Positions 8,540 through 18,841 of a DNA stretch of 64,000 bases are shown here, one piece after another; within the stretch, counting starts at the first letter, position 1, and every line of letters begins with the position of its first letter. The position numbers and the translations under genes were made by a program. Below the pieces are notes generated by a model that made no database searches, was not told the DNA's origin, and was given only the letters and a program-made list of their open reading frames with translations. Origin of the DNA: Konateibacter massiliensis. Lineage in GTDB: Bacteria > Bacillota > Clostridia > Lachnospirales > Lachnospiraceae. The stretch is from positions 372,001-436,000 of the forward strand of contig NZ_LT860099.1 of the NCBI RefSeq assembly GCF_900184995.1, written 5' to 3'.

Positions 8540-9815
8540 GCTAATCATATATAAAAATATTGAAAATGGTGAAGCGTTACAGGATATGGCATGGATTATG
8601 GAGAATTACGACAATGAATATTATAATGTCTCCGATATCAAAGCACTGCTTTATGACAACGTGAATCGCTTGATTGAGATGGCGGAGCAGTACGGCTTCG
8701 AGGGAAATGTTTGGCATAACTACCTGGCGTTTCTTCTTGCTAACAATGAGAATGCATACAGTACGGCATGTGAGGTTGTCGGTGAAGTGGAAGGGACAAT
8801 TAACGAAGTTGCATTAAATGATTTTCGCATTTTTGGCGAGCTGATGAAGTTTGATTTTAAGAAGTTGGAGGAAAAACTGTCTGCACCGTGTCTTTTGCTT
8901 TTGGAAAACTATAAGGGAGCGTCTTCAAACGGCAAGGTGTTTAACAAGAGAATCAGAGACAGAATCTGTGAGCTTAGCGTAAAACTCTCAAGGAGCAATG
9001 ACGAATTTGAATTTAAAGAGGTTATCACAAGCTTTTATAAGGATTTTGGTGTTGGAAAGCTCGGCTTACACAAGGCCTTCCGAATCACGCATGAAAATAA
9101 CGAGCCAAAGCTTGTGCCGATTACAAATATCTGTCATGTCCATCTCGATGATTTGGTAGGCTATGAGCTGCAGAAGAAAAAGCTTATCGACAATACGGAA
9201 GCCTTTGTAAGCGGAAAGAAAGCAAACAACTGCCTGCTTTTCGGTGATGCGGGAACGGGAAAATCTACGAGCGTAAAGGCAATCCTGAATGAATATTATG
9301 ACAGAGGGCTTCGTATGATTGAAATTTACAAGCACCAGTTTCAGGATTTGACGTCTGTTATTGCACAGATTAAAAATAGAAACTATAAATTTATTATTTT
9401 TATGGATGATTTGTCGTTTGAAGAGTTTGAAATTGAATACAAATACTTAAAGGCTGTAATTGAAGGCGGGCTTGAAAAGAGACCGGACAATGTGCTTATC
9501 TATGCAACCTCAAACAGAAGACATCTCGTAAGAGAAAAATTCAGTGATAAGGAAGAGAGAAGAGACGATTTGCATTCCTCCGATACGGTACAGGAAAAGC
9601 TGTCGCTTGCATATCGCTTTGGTGTATCCATCTTTTTTGTTGCACCGGAAAAAAAGGAATATATGAAAATAGTTGATGTTCTGGCAAAAAGACATGGGTT
9701 GGAAATGCCGCAGGAGGAGCTTTTCATGGAAGCAAACAGGTGGGAGCTTTATCACGGTGGATTGTCAGGAAGAACAGCACAGCAGTTTATTGATTATTTG
9801 TTAGGAAGGTACTAG
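8523..9815 (+). CDS. DUF815-family AAA+ ATPase
   Basis: A 430-residue protein whose C-terminal half is an AAA+ module: Walker A GDAGTGKS (about 241-248), Walker B FIIFMDDLSFE, a sensor-like YATSNRRHL and an arginine-rich stretch (KEERRDD). The helical N-terminal half is typical of DUF815, a family with no settled function. The ATG at 8523 overlaps the pheA end and has GAGG 11 bases upstream; an in-frame ATG at 8490 lies deeper inside pheA and has no supporting site. Overlap with pheA points to one transcript, though no functional tie to phenylalanine synthesis is obvious. Confidence 0.85.
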   Translation: MEKVSELIIYKNIENGEALQDMAWIMENYDNEYYNVSDIKALLYDNVNRLIEMAEQYGFEGNVWHNYLAFLLANNENAYSTACEVVGEVEGTINEVALNDFRIFGELMKFDFKKLEEKLSAPCLLLLENYKGASSNGKVFNKRIRDRICELSVKLSRSNDEFEFKEVITSFYKDFGVGKLGLHKAFRITHENNEPKLVPITNICHVHLDDLVGYELQKKKLIDNTEAFVSGKKANNCLLFGDAGTGKSTSVKAILNEYYDRGLRMIEIYKHQFQDLTSVIAQIKNRNYKFIIFMDDLSFEEFEIEYKYLKAVIEGGLEKRPDNVLIYATSNRRHLVREKFSDKEERRDDLHSSDTVQEKLSLAYRFGVSIFFVAPEKKEYMKIVDVLAKRHGLEMPQEELFMEANRWELYHGGLSGRTAQQFIDYLLGRY

Positions 9816-9859
9816 GTAACCGTTTGGTACGATACTAGAGATAGAAGGGAAGAAAGCCT

Positions 9860-11383
9860 ATGCATATTACCACCTTTGCCGCTATAGATATAGGGTCATA
9901 TGAGGTCGGAATGAAGATATTTGAATTATCCTCCAAGTTTGGCATGAGACAGGTTGATTTTGTGAGACATAAAATTGAGCTTGGAAAAGATGCTTATGTG
10001 CTCGGTAAAATCGGCTGTGATTTGACGGACAGCCTATGCGAGGTACTGTGTGATTTTACAAAAATTATGAAGGAATATCAGGTGGAGGCTTACCGTGCCT
10101 GTGCGACAAGTGCGGTGAGGGAATCAAAAAATATTATTATGCTTCTCGACCAGATACGAATACGAACGGGGCTTGACGTGGAAGTTTTGAGCAATTCAGA
10201 GCAGCGTTTTCTCCGCTATAAATCGATTGCTTACCAGATTAATAATTTTGAGAAAATAATTCAGGTGGGTACGGCGATTCTGGACGTAGGAGGCGGAAGC
10301 ATCCAGTTTTCCCTGTATGACAAGGATAAGTTGATTGTGACTCAGAATATCCGTCTAGGCTCTCTTCGAATCAGAGAAAAGTTGGCGGGGCTTCAAAAGT
10401 ACACAACAAATATTCCTGCATTGGTGGAGGAGCTGATTGACAGTGATATTTCAAACCTCCATTTCCACTATATTAAAAATTATACAATCAAGAATATTAT
10501 CGTAATCGGAGATTACATCAATCATATCCAGTCAGACAGCAGCACGTATTTCACGCGCGAGGAATTTATCTCCTCCTGTGATAATGTGTCACACATGTCC
10601 ACGCAGGAGCTTGCCGTGAAGCTTGGAATCCCGTCTGATGAAGCCGGGCTTTTGCTCGCGTCCTTCATTATCTATAAGAGAATTATTGAGAAGACAAAGG
10701 CAGAAAATGTATGGACGCCGGGAGTTAAATTATCCGACGGAATTGCATACGACTATGCAGAAAATAATAAAATAATAAAGGTAAAGCATAATTTTGAATT
10801 GGATATTGTTGCAGCTGCCCGTAATATCGGAAAACGCTACATGAACAACAAAGAGCATATTGATATGATGGAGGAGCTGGCGCTCAAAATATTTGACAGC
10901 ACGATTAAAATCCACGGTATGGGGAACAGAGAACGGCTTTTGCTGCAAATTGCGGTTATTCTCCATGACTGCGGAAAATATATCAGTTTGTCTTCCTTTG
11001 CGGAGTGCTCCTACAATATTATTATGGCGACAGAGATTATCGGACTCTCACACTTGGAGCGTGAAATTATAGCAAATGCGGTTAAGTTCAACACGACGGA
11101 GTTTGCATATTATGACTCGCTTGCAGGAAAGTTTGATAAGCAAAGCTATCTTGTTTTAGAAAAAATAACGGCGATTATTCGTGTGGCAAACGCACTGGAC
11201 AGAAGCCACAGGCAGAAATTTAAAAATGTAAAGATTACCTTGAAGGAAAAGGAACTCCTTTTGACGTTGGATACAATGAGTAATATTTTGCTGGAAAAGG
11301 GGCTGTTTAAGGAAAAGGCAGAGTTTTTTGAAGAGGTATTCAGTATCAAACCGGTCATTAAGCAAAAGAAAAAATTTGAGTAG
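9860..11383 (+). CDS. ppx: Ppx/GppA-family phosphatase with C-terminal HD domain
   Basis: A 507-residue protein likely to act on polyphosphate or (p)ppGpp. The N-terminal half is an actin-like ASKHA fold with AAIDIGSYEVG (phosphate 1 loop), ACATSAVRESKN and LDVGGGSIQFS (phosphate 2 loop). The C-terminal half has an HD motif in ILHDCGKY (around residue 370), as in long exopolyphosphatases. It lies 35 bases before ppk, so the two enzymes for making and breaking polyphosphate share an operon. Ppx versus GppA cannot be settled from sequence alone; the ppk neighbour favours exopolyphosphatase. Confidence 0.88.
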   Translation: MHITTFAAIDIGSYEVGMKIFELSSKFGMRQVDFVRHKIELGKDAYVLGKIGCDLTDSLCEVLCDFTKIMKEYQVEAYRACATSAVRESKNIIMLLDQIRIRTGLDVEVLSNSEQRFLRYKSIAYQINNFEKIIQVGTAILDVGGGSIQFSLYDKDKLIVTQNIRLGSLRIREKLAGLQKYTTNIPALVEELIDSDISNLHFHYIKNYTIKNIIVIGDYINHIQSDSSTYFTREEFISSCDNVSHMSTQELAVKLGIPSDEAGLLLASFIIYKRIIEKTKAENVWTPGVKLSDGIAYDYAENNKIIKVKHNFELDIVAAARNIGKRYMNNKEHIDMMEELALKIFDSTIKIHGMGNRERLLLQIAVILHDCGKYISLSSFAECSYNIIMATEIIGLSHLEREIIANAVKFNTTEFAYYDSLAGKFDKQSYLVLEKITAIIRVANALDRSHRQKFKNVKITLKEKELLLTLDTMSNILLEKGLFKEKAEFFEEVFSIKPVIKQKKKFE

Positions 11384-11418
11384 CAACGATTGTACAGTAT
11401 GATTGGAGGAAGAGAGAA

Positions 11419-13545
11419 ATGGACTATTTAGACTTTGGTAATCCTCATTTTTACCAGAACAGGGAATTGAGCTGGATCAGCTTTAATAAAAGAGTGTTGA
11501 GCGAAGCAAGGGATAAGAGTATTCCTTTATTTGAGCGGCTTAAATTTTTGAGTATCACGGCTTCTAACCTTGACGAATTTGTGATGATAAGGGTTGCGTC
11601 TTTGAAGGATATGGTGCATGCAGGCTATGAAAAGCCTGATATTGCCGGCATGACACCGCAGGAACAGCTAAAAGAAATCAATAAGTCCACACATGAGCTG
11701 GTGAGTCTGCAATATTCGACCTACAATCGCTCTCTGATTCCGATGCTCAAGAAAAACGGCATCAAGGTGGTAAAAATGCATGAGATGCTCACGAAGCAGC
11801 AGGCAGAGTACGTTGACGAGTATTTCAAAGAAAATGTCTATCCGGTGCTCACGCCGATGGCGGTGGACTCGTCAAGACCATTTCCGCTTATCCGAAACAA
11901 AACACTCAATATTGCGGCACTTTTAAGGAAAAAGCAAAAGGATAAGGAGGAACTTGAATTTGCTACGGTTCAGGTACCGTCCCTGCTTCCGAGGCTGGTA
12001 AAAATTCCGACCGGCAAAAAGGGTGACTATAGCATTATTATGCTAGAGGAAATCATTGAGCGAAACATGGATAAACTCTTTTTAAATTATGATGTCATAT
12101 GCGCCCATCCATACCGGATTATGCGAAATGCGGATTTGACCATCGATGAGGATGAGGCTTCCGATTTACTGAAAGAAATCCAAAAGCAGTTAAAGAAGAG
12201 GCAGTGGGGCGAAGCAATCCGTCTGGAAATAGAGGAGGAGATTGACAGCAGACTTCTGGCAATTCTTCAGGAGGAGCTTGCAATCAATGAGGATGATATC
12301 TACAAGATAAACGGACCTCTCGACTTGACCTTTTTGATGAAAATGTATTCTTTGGAGGGCTACGATCATTTAAAAACTCCGAAATATCAGCCGCAGCCGA
12401 TAAAGGGAATGACGGCGGAAGAGAGTATTTTTGCCCAGATTAGAAGAGGGGATATTTTACTTCATCACCCATATCAGACATTTGATCCGGTTGTTGATTT
12501 TATCAAGACGGCGTCCAGAGATCCACAGGTGCTTGCAATCAAGCAGACCTTGTACCGTGTCAGCGGTAATTCTCCGATTATCGAGGCGCTTGCACAGGCG
12601 GCAGAAAATGGAAAGCAAGTGTCTGTTCTAGTTGAGCTGAAGGCGCGATTTGACGAGGAAAACAATATCGTATGGGCGAAGATGCTTGAGAAGGCAGGCT
12701 GCCACGTTATTTACGGATTGGTTGGTCTGAAAACGCACAGCAAAATCACGCTTATCGTAAGACGTGAGGAGGACGGTATCCGAAGATACGTGCATTTGGG
12801 AACCGGAAATTATAATGATTCCACGGCAAAAATCTATACGGATTTGGGTCTCTTTACTTGCGCGGAGGCAATCGGAGAGGATGCAACGGCGGTTTTCAAC
12901 ATGCTGTCCGGCTATTCAGAGCCGCTTACATGGAACCGGCTTTCCCTCGCTCCAATCTGGCTTCGTGATAAATTTATCAATCTCATACGCAGAGAGACCG
13001 AGAATGCACAGGCAGGAAAGAAGGCACACATCATAGCAAAGATGAATTCACTGTGCGATAAAAAGATAATCGAGGAGCTATACCGCGCTTCAGCGGCAGG
13101 TGTCAAGATAGAACTGATTGTAAGGGGAATCTGCTCTCTTAAAGTCGGTATAGGCGGCGTAAGTGAAAACATCAGCGTCCGCTCGATTGTTGGAAATTTT
13201 CTGGAGCACAGCCGTGTGTTCTATTTCTATAACAACGGAATGGAAGAGATATACATGGGCAGTGCCGACTGGATGCCTCGTAATCTGGATAAACGTGTTG
13301 AAATATTGTTCCCGGTTGATGATGAAGGATTAAAGAAGGAAGTTATGAAAATACTTCAAATGCAGCTGAATGACAATGTGAAGGCTCATGTTCTGGAGGA
13401 AGACGGAACCTATGAAAAAATTGACAGACGCGGCAAGCAAAAGTTTGATTCACAGGATTATTTTTGCAAGGAAGCTGTCAAACAGTCAAAGGGGAAGGAA
13501 GAGAACCGGATCAGCCGCGTTTTCACACCGTCGGAGGGGATTTAG
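11419..13545 (+). CDS. ppk1: Polyphosphate kinase 1
   Basis: PPK1 makes polyphosphate reversibly from ATP. The 708-residue length is normal. It begins with the conserved NRELSWISFNKRVL segment and has the two phospholipase-D-like active halves: the first with VELKARFDEENN and the likely phosphorylated histidine in LKTHSKI (about residue 440), the second with the EHSRVFYFYNNG histidine near 597 and GSADWMPRNLDKRVE. GGAGG lies well placed before the ATG. It forms a pair with the upstream ppx-like gene. Confidence 0.95.
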   Translation: MDYLDFGNPHFYQNRELSWISFNKRVLSEARDKSIPLFERLKFLSITASNLDEFVMIRVASLKDMVHAGYEKPDIAGMTPQEQLKEINKSTHELVSLQYSTYNRSLIPMLKKNGIKVVKMHEMLTKQQAEYVDEYFKENVYPVLTPMAVDSSRPFPLIRNKTLNIAALLRKKQKDKEELEFATVQVPSLLPRLVKIPTGKKGDYSIIMLEEIIERNMDKLFLNYDVICAHPYRIMRNADLTIDEDEASDLLKEIQKQLKKRQWGEAIRLEIEEEIDSRLLAILQEELAINEDDIYKINGPLDLTFLMKMYSLEGYDHLKTPKYQPQPIKGMTAEESIFAQIRRGDILLHHPYQTFDPVVDFIKTASRDPQVLAIKQTLYRVSGNSPIIEALAQAAENGKQVSVLVELKARFDEENNIVWAKMLEKAGCHVIYGLVGLKTHSKITLIVRREEDGIRRYVHLGTGNYNDSTAKIYTDLGLFTCAEAIGEDATAVFNMLSGYSEPLTWNRLSLAPIWLRDKFINLIRRETENAQAGKKAHIIAKMNSLCDKKIIEELYRASAAGVKIELIVRGICSLKVGIGGVSENISVRSIVGNFLEHSRVFYFYNNGMEEIYMGSADWMPRNLDKRVEILFPVDDEGLKKEVMKILQMQLNDNVKAHVLEEDGTYEKIDRRGKQKFDSQDYFCKEAVKQSKGKEENRISRVFTPSEGI

Positions 13546-13595
13546 GGAGTTGATGCGGAGTGGAAGTTGCTGCTTTGCAATCCGCTCAGGCGCGA

Positions 13596-13616
13596 AGTGT
13601 GAGCAACGCTCACACT
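13596..13616 (+). other. Hairpin between ppk and topB
   Basis: A 9-bp perfect stem (AGTGTGAGC / GCTCACACT) with a three-base loop lies 50 bases after ppk. No T tract follows, so it is not a standard terminator; it may stabilise or process the mRNA. Confidence 0.4.
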
Positions 13617-13669
13617 CTATTATCATGAAATATATACCGGTTTGCCGGTTATAGGAAAGTTGGATACAA

Positions 13670-15658
13670 ATGGCGAAAGCTTTATATATATCAGAAAAAC
13701 CAAGTGTCGCGCAGGAATTTGCAAAGGCACTCAAATTGAAAACAAGAAAAGGGGACGGCTTTCTTGAAGCGGAGGAAGCGGTTGTTACCTGGTGTGTAGG
13801 GCATCTGGTCACGATGAGCTATCCGGAGGAGTATGATGAAAAGCTGAAAAAATGGAGCTTGGACACCTTGCCTTTCATCCCCCAGGAATTTAAATACGAA
13901 GTGATTGAAAATGTCAAAAAGCAGTTTCGCACCGTGGAAAGCCTGCTTCATCGGGAGGACATTGATACAATCTATGTCTGCACGGACTCCGGACGGGAGG
14001 GAGAATATATATACCGTCTTGTTGAGCAGAAAGCAGGGGTAGAGGGAAAGACAAGAAAGAGGGTCTGGATCGATTCCCAGACAGAGGAGGAAATCTTAAA
14101 GGGGATTCACACGGCGAAGGATTTGTCAGAGTATGACAATCTGGCTGAAGCCGCCTATTTGAGAGCGAAAGAGGATTACCTGATGGGAATCAATTTTTCA
14201 CGCCTCCTGTCCTTAAAATACGGAAATTCCATTGCAAATTACTTAAATGAACGTTACTGTGTTATTTCGGTGGGCCGTGTTATGACCTGCGTGCTCGGAA
14301 TGATTGTCAGACGCGAGAGAGAAATCAGGGAGTTTGTAAAAACGCCCTTTTATCGCGTTATCGGTACCTTTACAAGCGAAGATAAGGAGCTGGAAGCAGA
14401 ATGGAAGGCGGTTGCCGGTTCCAGATATTTTGAAAGCGCCAAGCTCTATAAGGAAAACGGCTTTAAGGAGATGGACGAAGCCAAGGCTTTGATTGCCTAT
14501 TTAAGTGAGGATGCTCCCGTGGAAGGGGAGGTTATCGCTGTAGAAAAGAAGAAAGAAAACAAGAATCCGCCTCTTCTTTACAACTTGGCTGAATTGCAGA
14601 ATGATTGCTCGAAGATGTTTAAGATAAGCCCGGATGAGACCTTGAAAATCGTGCAGGAGCTGTATGAGAAAAAGCTTGTCACCTATCCGAGAACCGATGC
14701 GAGAGTGCTTTCCAGCGCTGTTGCAAAGGAAATTTATAAGAATATAAGCGGGCTGAAAAGCTATGAGCATGCGAGCGTATTTGCGGAAGAAATTCTGGCA
14801 GCGGGCTCATATAAGGGCATAGCGAGCAGCCGTTATGTCAATGATAAGCAGATAACGGATCATTATGCCATTGTGCCGACAGGACAAGGACTTGCCGCTT
14901 TGCGGTCAGTTCCTCCTACTGCAAGTAAGGTATATGAAACAATTGTGAGAAGATTTTTAAGTATTTTTTATCCCCCTGCTGTTTATCAGAAGATTTCTGC
15001 CACGGTAAAGGTGAAAGAAGAGTGCTTCTTTGCCAGCTTTAAGGTGCTGTTGGATGAGGGGTATCTGAAGGTGGCGGAAAGCTCCTTTGGCAAGAAGAAG
15101 GAGGAGAATACCTCCGACGATGCGCAGGTGGACACTGAGATGCTTGAACTGTTAAAGACACTCAAAAAGGGAAGTAAAATGCCTGTGAAGGAATTTAACA
15201 TAAAGGAGGGCGAGACATCACCTCCGAAGCGCTACAATTCCGGTTCGATTATCCTTGCGATGGAAAATGCAGGGCAATTGATTGAGGATGAGGAACTGAG
15301 GGCGCAGATTAAGGGAAGCGGTATCGGAACGAGTGCGACCCGTGCTGAGATTCTAAAAAAGCTGGTAAACAACAAATATATTGCATTGAATAAAAAAACA
15401 CAGATATTGACGCCGACGCAGCTTGGAGAGATGATTTTCGATGTGGTAAACAATTCAATACGCTCTCTGCTAAATCCGGAGCTTACGGCAAGCTGGGAAA
15501 AGGGGCTTACTTACGTGGCAAACGGCGAGATTACCGCGGAGGAATACATGGAAAAGCTGGAAAAGTTTATTGTAGATAGAACAAACGGAGTGCTTGGGGT
15601 AAATAATCAGTATCAGCTAAGAGTTTGTTATGATTACATAGCGCAAAATTATAAGTAG
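13670..15658 (+). CDS. topB: DNA topoisomerase III-like type IA topoisomerase
   Basis: The 662-residue protein has the TOPRIM start ALYISEKPSVAQEFA, the acidic TOPRIM motif in CTDSGREGEY, and the catalytic tyrosine Tyr339 in LVTYPRTDAR. The C-terminal part contains GSGIGTSATRAEIL and ASWEKGLTYVANGEIT, both typical of TopB. It lacks C-terminal zinc ribbons, which distinguishes it from TopA. TopB decatenates DNA and acts in replication and recombination. It ends 18 bases before the next possible start, so it may be co-transcribed with the hexapeptide protein. Confidence 0.92.
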   Translation: MAKALYISEKPSVAQEFAKALKLKTRKGDGFLEAEEAVVTWCVGHLVTMSYPEEYDEKLKKWSLDTLPFIPQEFKYEVIENVKKQFRTVESLLHREDIDTIYVCTDSGREGEYIYRLVEQKAGVEGKTRKRVWIDSQTEEEILKGIHTAKDLSEYDNLAEAAYLRAKEDYLMGINFSRLLSLKYGNSIANYLNERYCVISVGRVMTCVLGMIVRREREIREFVKTPFYRVIGTFTSEDKELEAEWKAVAGSRYFESAKLYKENGFKEMDEAKALIAYLSEDAPVEGEVIAVEKKKENKNPPLLYNLAELQNDCSKMFKISPDETLKIVQELYEKKLVTYPRTDARVLSSAVAKEIYKNISGLKSYEHASVFAEEILAAGSYKGIASSRYVNDKQITDHYAIVPTGQGLAALRSVPPTASKVYETIVRRFLSIFYPPAVYQKISATVKVKEECFFASFKVLLDEGYLKVAESSFGKKKEENTSDDAQVDTEMLELLKTLKKGSKMPVKEFNIKEGETSPPKRYNSGSIILAMENAGQLIEDEELRAQIKGSGIGTSATRAEILKKLVNNKYIALNKKTQILTPTQLGEMIFDVVNNSIRSLLNPELTASWEKGLTYVANGEITAEEYMEKLEKFIVDRTNGVLGVNNQYQLRVCYDYIAQNYK

Positions 15659-15706
15659 CGTTATACTAAAAATTGAGTGCAAAAAGGGAAAGGCTTGGTG
15701 CAAGAT

Positions 15707-16384
15707 ATGAAAATGGAATGTTTGGAAATAAAAAAATTATATGACTTAAACGAGACAATTGCAAAAGAGTTGTTTGAGAATGCAACCTATCCTTGGGAGG
15801 TACTTCCAAACATCGGAAGTTTTATTGTGAAGCTCGGAAGTACTTTAAGTGAAGAGGAATATGAGAAGAAAGAGGATAATATTTGGATTGCCAAAAGTGC
15901 AAAGGTAGCACCGACGGCTTGCATCAACGGACCTGTGATTATCGGTAAAAATGCGGAGGTGAGGCATTGTGCGTTTATCAGAGGAAATGCGATTGTGGGC
16001 GAGGGCGCTGTGGTGGGAAATTCGACAGAGCTTAAAAACGTGGTGCTATTTAATCTGGTTCAAGTGCCTCATTACAACTATGTGGGCGATTCTGTTCTGG
16101 GCTATAAGGCACATATGGGAGCCGGCTCTATTACATCGAATGTCAAATCTGATAAAACGCCTGTTACCATCGGAGATCGCGGCAAAAAGATAGAAACCGG
16201 ACTTAAAAAATTCGGTGCAATGCTCGGTGATAACGTAGAAATCGGCTGTAACAGCGTATTGAATCCGGGAACCGTTGTCGGAAGAAACAGCAATGTTTAT
16301 CCGCTCTCTATGGTAAGGGGATATGTGGCAGAGAAAAGCATTTATAAAAAACACAATGAAGTTGTGGCAAAGCTAGACGAATAA
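15707..16384 (+). CDS. Left-handed beta-helix (hexapeptide) acyltransferase-like protein
   Basis: About 225 residues with the [LIV]-G-x-x-x-x hexapeptide pattern from residue ~65 on (VAPTACINGPVIIG, AIVGEGAVVG, VEIGCNSVLNPGTVVG). This fold is shared by GlmU-like acetyltransferases and nucleotidyltransferase C-domains, and proteins of this type are often labelled UDP-GlcNAc pyrophosphorylase-related. The N-terminal 60 residues are not a nucleotidyltransferase domain, so the substrate is unknown. The start is uncertain: GTG 15677, GTG 15698 and ATG 15707 are in frame; GGGAAAGG (15686-15693) could serve the last two. A terminator follows. Confidence 0.8.
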   Translation: MKMECLEIKKLYDLNETIAKELFENATYPWEVLPNIGSFIVKLGSTLSEEEYEKKEDNIWIAKSAKVAPTACINGPVIIGKNAEVRHCAFIRGNAIVGEGAVVGNSTELKNVVLFNLVQVPHYNYVGDSVLGYKAHMGAGSITSNVKSDKTPVTIGDRGKKIETGLKKFGAMLGDNVEIGCNSVLNPGTVVGRNSNVYPLSMVRGYVAEKSIYKKHNEVVAKLDE

Positions 16385-16418
16385 GAAGAAAAGTCTGGCT
16401 TTGCATACACGAGCGCGA

Positions 16419-16449
16419 AAAGAATGTGCAAAGTCACATTCTTTTTTTT
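16419..16449 (+). terminator. Intrinsic terminator after the hexapeptide gene
   Basis: AGAATGTG / CACATTCT forms an 8-bp stem with a six-base loop, followed by a run of eight T. Confidence 0.88.
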
Positions 16450-16469
16450 CATACAATGTATGATAGCAG

Positions 16470-16498
16470 TTGACAAATGTTTTTAAGTATATTATTGT
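16470..16498 (+). promoter_or_regulatory. Promoter of the ABC exporter operon
   Basis: TTGACA (16470-16475), 17-nt spacer, TATTGT (16493-16498). It lies between a terminator and the ABC ATPase gene, about 65 bases before its ATG. Confidence 0.75.
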
Positions 16499-16562
16499 AT
16501 TAATAAAGTAGTACAGTGATGCAGGACCAGAGAAGATAGAGTGGAATACGGAGGGTAAGACG

Positions 16563-17258
16563 ATGCTTCAGATAGTGAATTTAACGAAGAAATACGGAAA
16601 GACACTGGCGGTGGAGGATGTGAGTTTTGCGATACCGGATGGGAATGTCGGTATTTTGCTTGGACCAAACGGTGCAGGAAAATCAACGATTATCAAGAGT
16701 ATTGCAGGTTTGCTGAAATTTGATGGAGTTGTCCATATTCAAGGGATTCCGTCAAGGGAGATAGATGCGAAAAAGGTTTTTGCTTATGTCCCGGAAATGC
16801 CGGTAATGTTTGAGGCATTGACCGTAAGAGAGCATCTTGAGTATATTTGCAAGGCATATGATATTTCGGATGAGGAAAATTATTTGGAGACGCTGATGGA
16901 GCGTTTTGAACTGACAGATAAGCAGGATAAGCTCGGCAATGAGCTGTCCAAGGGAATGATGCAGAAGGTGAGCATCTGCTGTGCCCTTATGATTAAGCCG
17001 AGGGTAATTTTATTTGATGAGCCTATGGTCGGGCTTGATCCGAAGGCAATCAAGGAATTAAAGGAAGTAATTGCAGAGCTAAAGGAAAATAATGTCACAG
17101 TTTTAATCAGCACGCATATGCTTGAGATGGTGAAGGATCTGTGGGATGTTATGTTTATTATGAATAAAGGAAAAGTCGTAGGAGAGTACACAAAGAAGGA
17201 TACAGACAGCAAGGATATCGAGGATATCTTTTTTGAAATTACGGGTGGTGAAGCATAA
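16563..17258 (+). CDS. ABC transporter ATP-binding protein
   Basis: A 231-residue ATPase with Walker A GPNGAGKST, a Q-loop region FAYVPEMPVMFEALT, signature LSKGMMQKVS and Walker B ILFDEPMVGLDP followed by the H-loop STHML. The layout is that of single-domain ATPases of ABC-2-type exporters. The stop overlaps the ATG of the permease gene by one base (TAATG), so the two subunits are coupled. Substrate is unknown. Confidence 0.93.
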   Translation: MLQIVNLTKKYGKTLAVEDVSFAIPDGNVGILLGPNGAGKSTIIKSIAGLLKFDGVVHIQGIPSREIDAKKVFAYVPEMPVMFEALTVREHLEYICKAYDISDEENYLETLMERFELTDKQDKLGNELSKGMMQKVSICCALMIKPRVILFDEPMVGLDPKAIKELKEVIAELKENNVTVLISTHMLEMVKDLWDVMFIMNKGKVVGEYTKKDTDSKDIEDIFFEITGGEA

Positions 17259-18829
17259 TGAGAGGACTATTTTATCTGCTGGAAAAGACCACAAAAAACA
17301 AAATTAAAAAGGCGCTGCGAAAACCGTGGACTTATTTTTGGGTTGTTTTTGCGATTGCTTATATTGTTATGGTTGTAGGTTCCTTTCAGCCGCTTATTAC
17401 ACAGTTTAACCTTGGCAATCCAGAAGGATTTACGCTGGCGGTATCTCTAAGTGTTTTCTTTCTTCTTCCTACCAATATTATTACTTATGCGAAGAGAAAA
17501 GGACTTATTTTTAAACAGAGTGAGGTGCATTTTGTATTCCCTTCTCCTGTAAACCCTAAAGCCGTGTTGATTTATGCAAAGACAAAGCAGATTTTACTCT
17601 CCTTGCTTATCAATTTGGTCATTGTTTGGGCGGGAGTAGTTTATTTTAAGCTATCGATCCTTCAGATTGTCCTTTATTTTGTTTTGGCATTTATCGTGGA
17701 GACGATATTGGAGACAAGTATTACAATTTTGCTGTATGGAAATGAGACTTTGTCGGAAAAGAAAATTCTATTGTTTTGCCGCAGCCTATATTTGATTATC
17801 GGTGCTTTGCTTGTCTTTGGAGCATACCTATTTTTTACCTATGAGGCTTCATGGAAGATTATCGGTATGTTTTTAACGCATCCGGTTGTACAGTGCGTGC
17901 CGGTTATAGGTTGGAATATTGCCTTTTTAAGACTAATTATGCTTGGACCGACCACACTGAACGTCATATGTACCGTATTGTATCTTATGTCGGCAATTAT
18001 CCTGTTTATCATGGCATATAAAATGAAATGTCAGGGAGCATATTACGAAGAAGCAATGAAATTTGCCGATGATTATGCGGTAAAGATGGCGAAAAATAAA
18101 AAGGGCGAAATGAGTGTACGTTTTAAGAAAATAAATAAAAATGCCACGGTCGTTTACAAAGGAAATTATGCAAAGGCAATTTTTTACCGACAGCTCTTGG
18201 AATACAAGAAGAATCGATTTTTTATATTCGGATTGACCTCCGTTATAAATCTAATTGCCGGTATTGCGATTGGTGTATTTGGGTACTATAATTACGAAGA
18301 GATTGGTGCGTTTTCTGTCTTTATCATACCGGGTATAAGCGCGTATATCACTTTTATATTCAGCGGCTATGTCACAAAATGGTCGAAGGAGATTGCACAT
18401 CCGTACACCTTCCTAATTCCGGATACTGCGGCGAGAAAGCTTTGGTATGCGACGGTTATTGAGCATATAAGGGCTGCGGTGGATGGAATTTTGATTACGC
18501 TGCCGGCGGCTGTCACCCTGCATTTGAACCCGATTGAAATCCTGCTGACTGTACTTGTATATGTTTGCCTGCAAGCAAATAAGCTGTACTTAAATGTTTT
18601 GACAGATGCAATTATGCAGAAATTCTTAGGAAATGTGGGAAAACAGCTATTTCGGGTATTCACAATCGGAATCATTATAAGTATTTGTGCAGTCAGCGCA
18701 ATTTTTGGAGGGCTTTTCCTCAGTGCTGCGGCAGGATATATGATTATGATTGGCATATCGCTCGCGATTACGGCAGTTTTAGTGTTATTGGCATCGAAAG
18801 CTTTTGAAAACATGGAGAGTATTGATTAA
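17258..18829 (+). CDS. Putative ABC exporter permease
   Basis: A 523-residue integral membrane protein with about ten to twelve hydrophobic segments and a basic cytoplasmic loop near residues 260-310. Composition and the partner ATPase fit the large 'putative ABC exporter' permeases of Firmicutes. The FKQSEVHFVFPSPVNPK segment near residue 85 resembles a block common in that group. Nothing shows the substrate. It is translationally coupled to the ATPase and lies 12 bases before the next membrane protein gene. Confidence 0.8.
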   Translation: MRGLFYLLEKTTKNKIKKALRKPWTYFWVVFAIAYIVMVVGSFQPLITQFNLGNPEGFTLAVSLSVFFLLPTNIITYAKRKGLIFKQSEVHFVFPSPVNPKAVLIYAKTKQILLSLLINLVIVWAGVVYFKLSILQIVLYFVLAFIVETILETSITILLYGNETLSEKKILLFCRSLYLIIGALLVFGAYLFFTYEASWKIIGMFLTHPVVQCVPVIGWNIAFLRLIMLGPTTLNVICTVLYLMSAIILFIMAYKMKCQGAYYEEAMKFADDYAVKMAKNKKGEMSVRFKKINKNATVVYKGNYAKAIFYRQLLEYKKNRFFIFGLTSVINLIAGIAIGVFGYYNYEEIGAFSVFIIPGISAYITFIFSGYVTKWSKEIAHPYTFLIPDTAARKLWYATVIEHIRAAVDGILITLPAAVTLHLNPIEILLTVLVYVCLQANKLYLNVLTDAIMQKFLGNVGKQLFRVFTIGIIISICAVSAIFGGLFLSAAAGYMIMIGISLAITAVLVLLASKAFENMESID

Positions 18830-18841
18830 AGGATGAGAAGT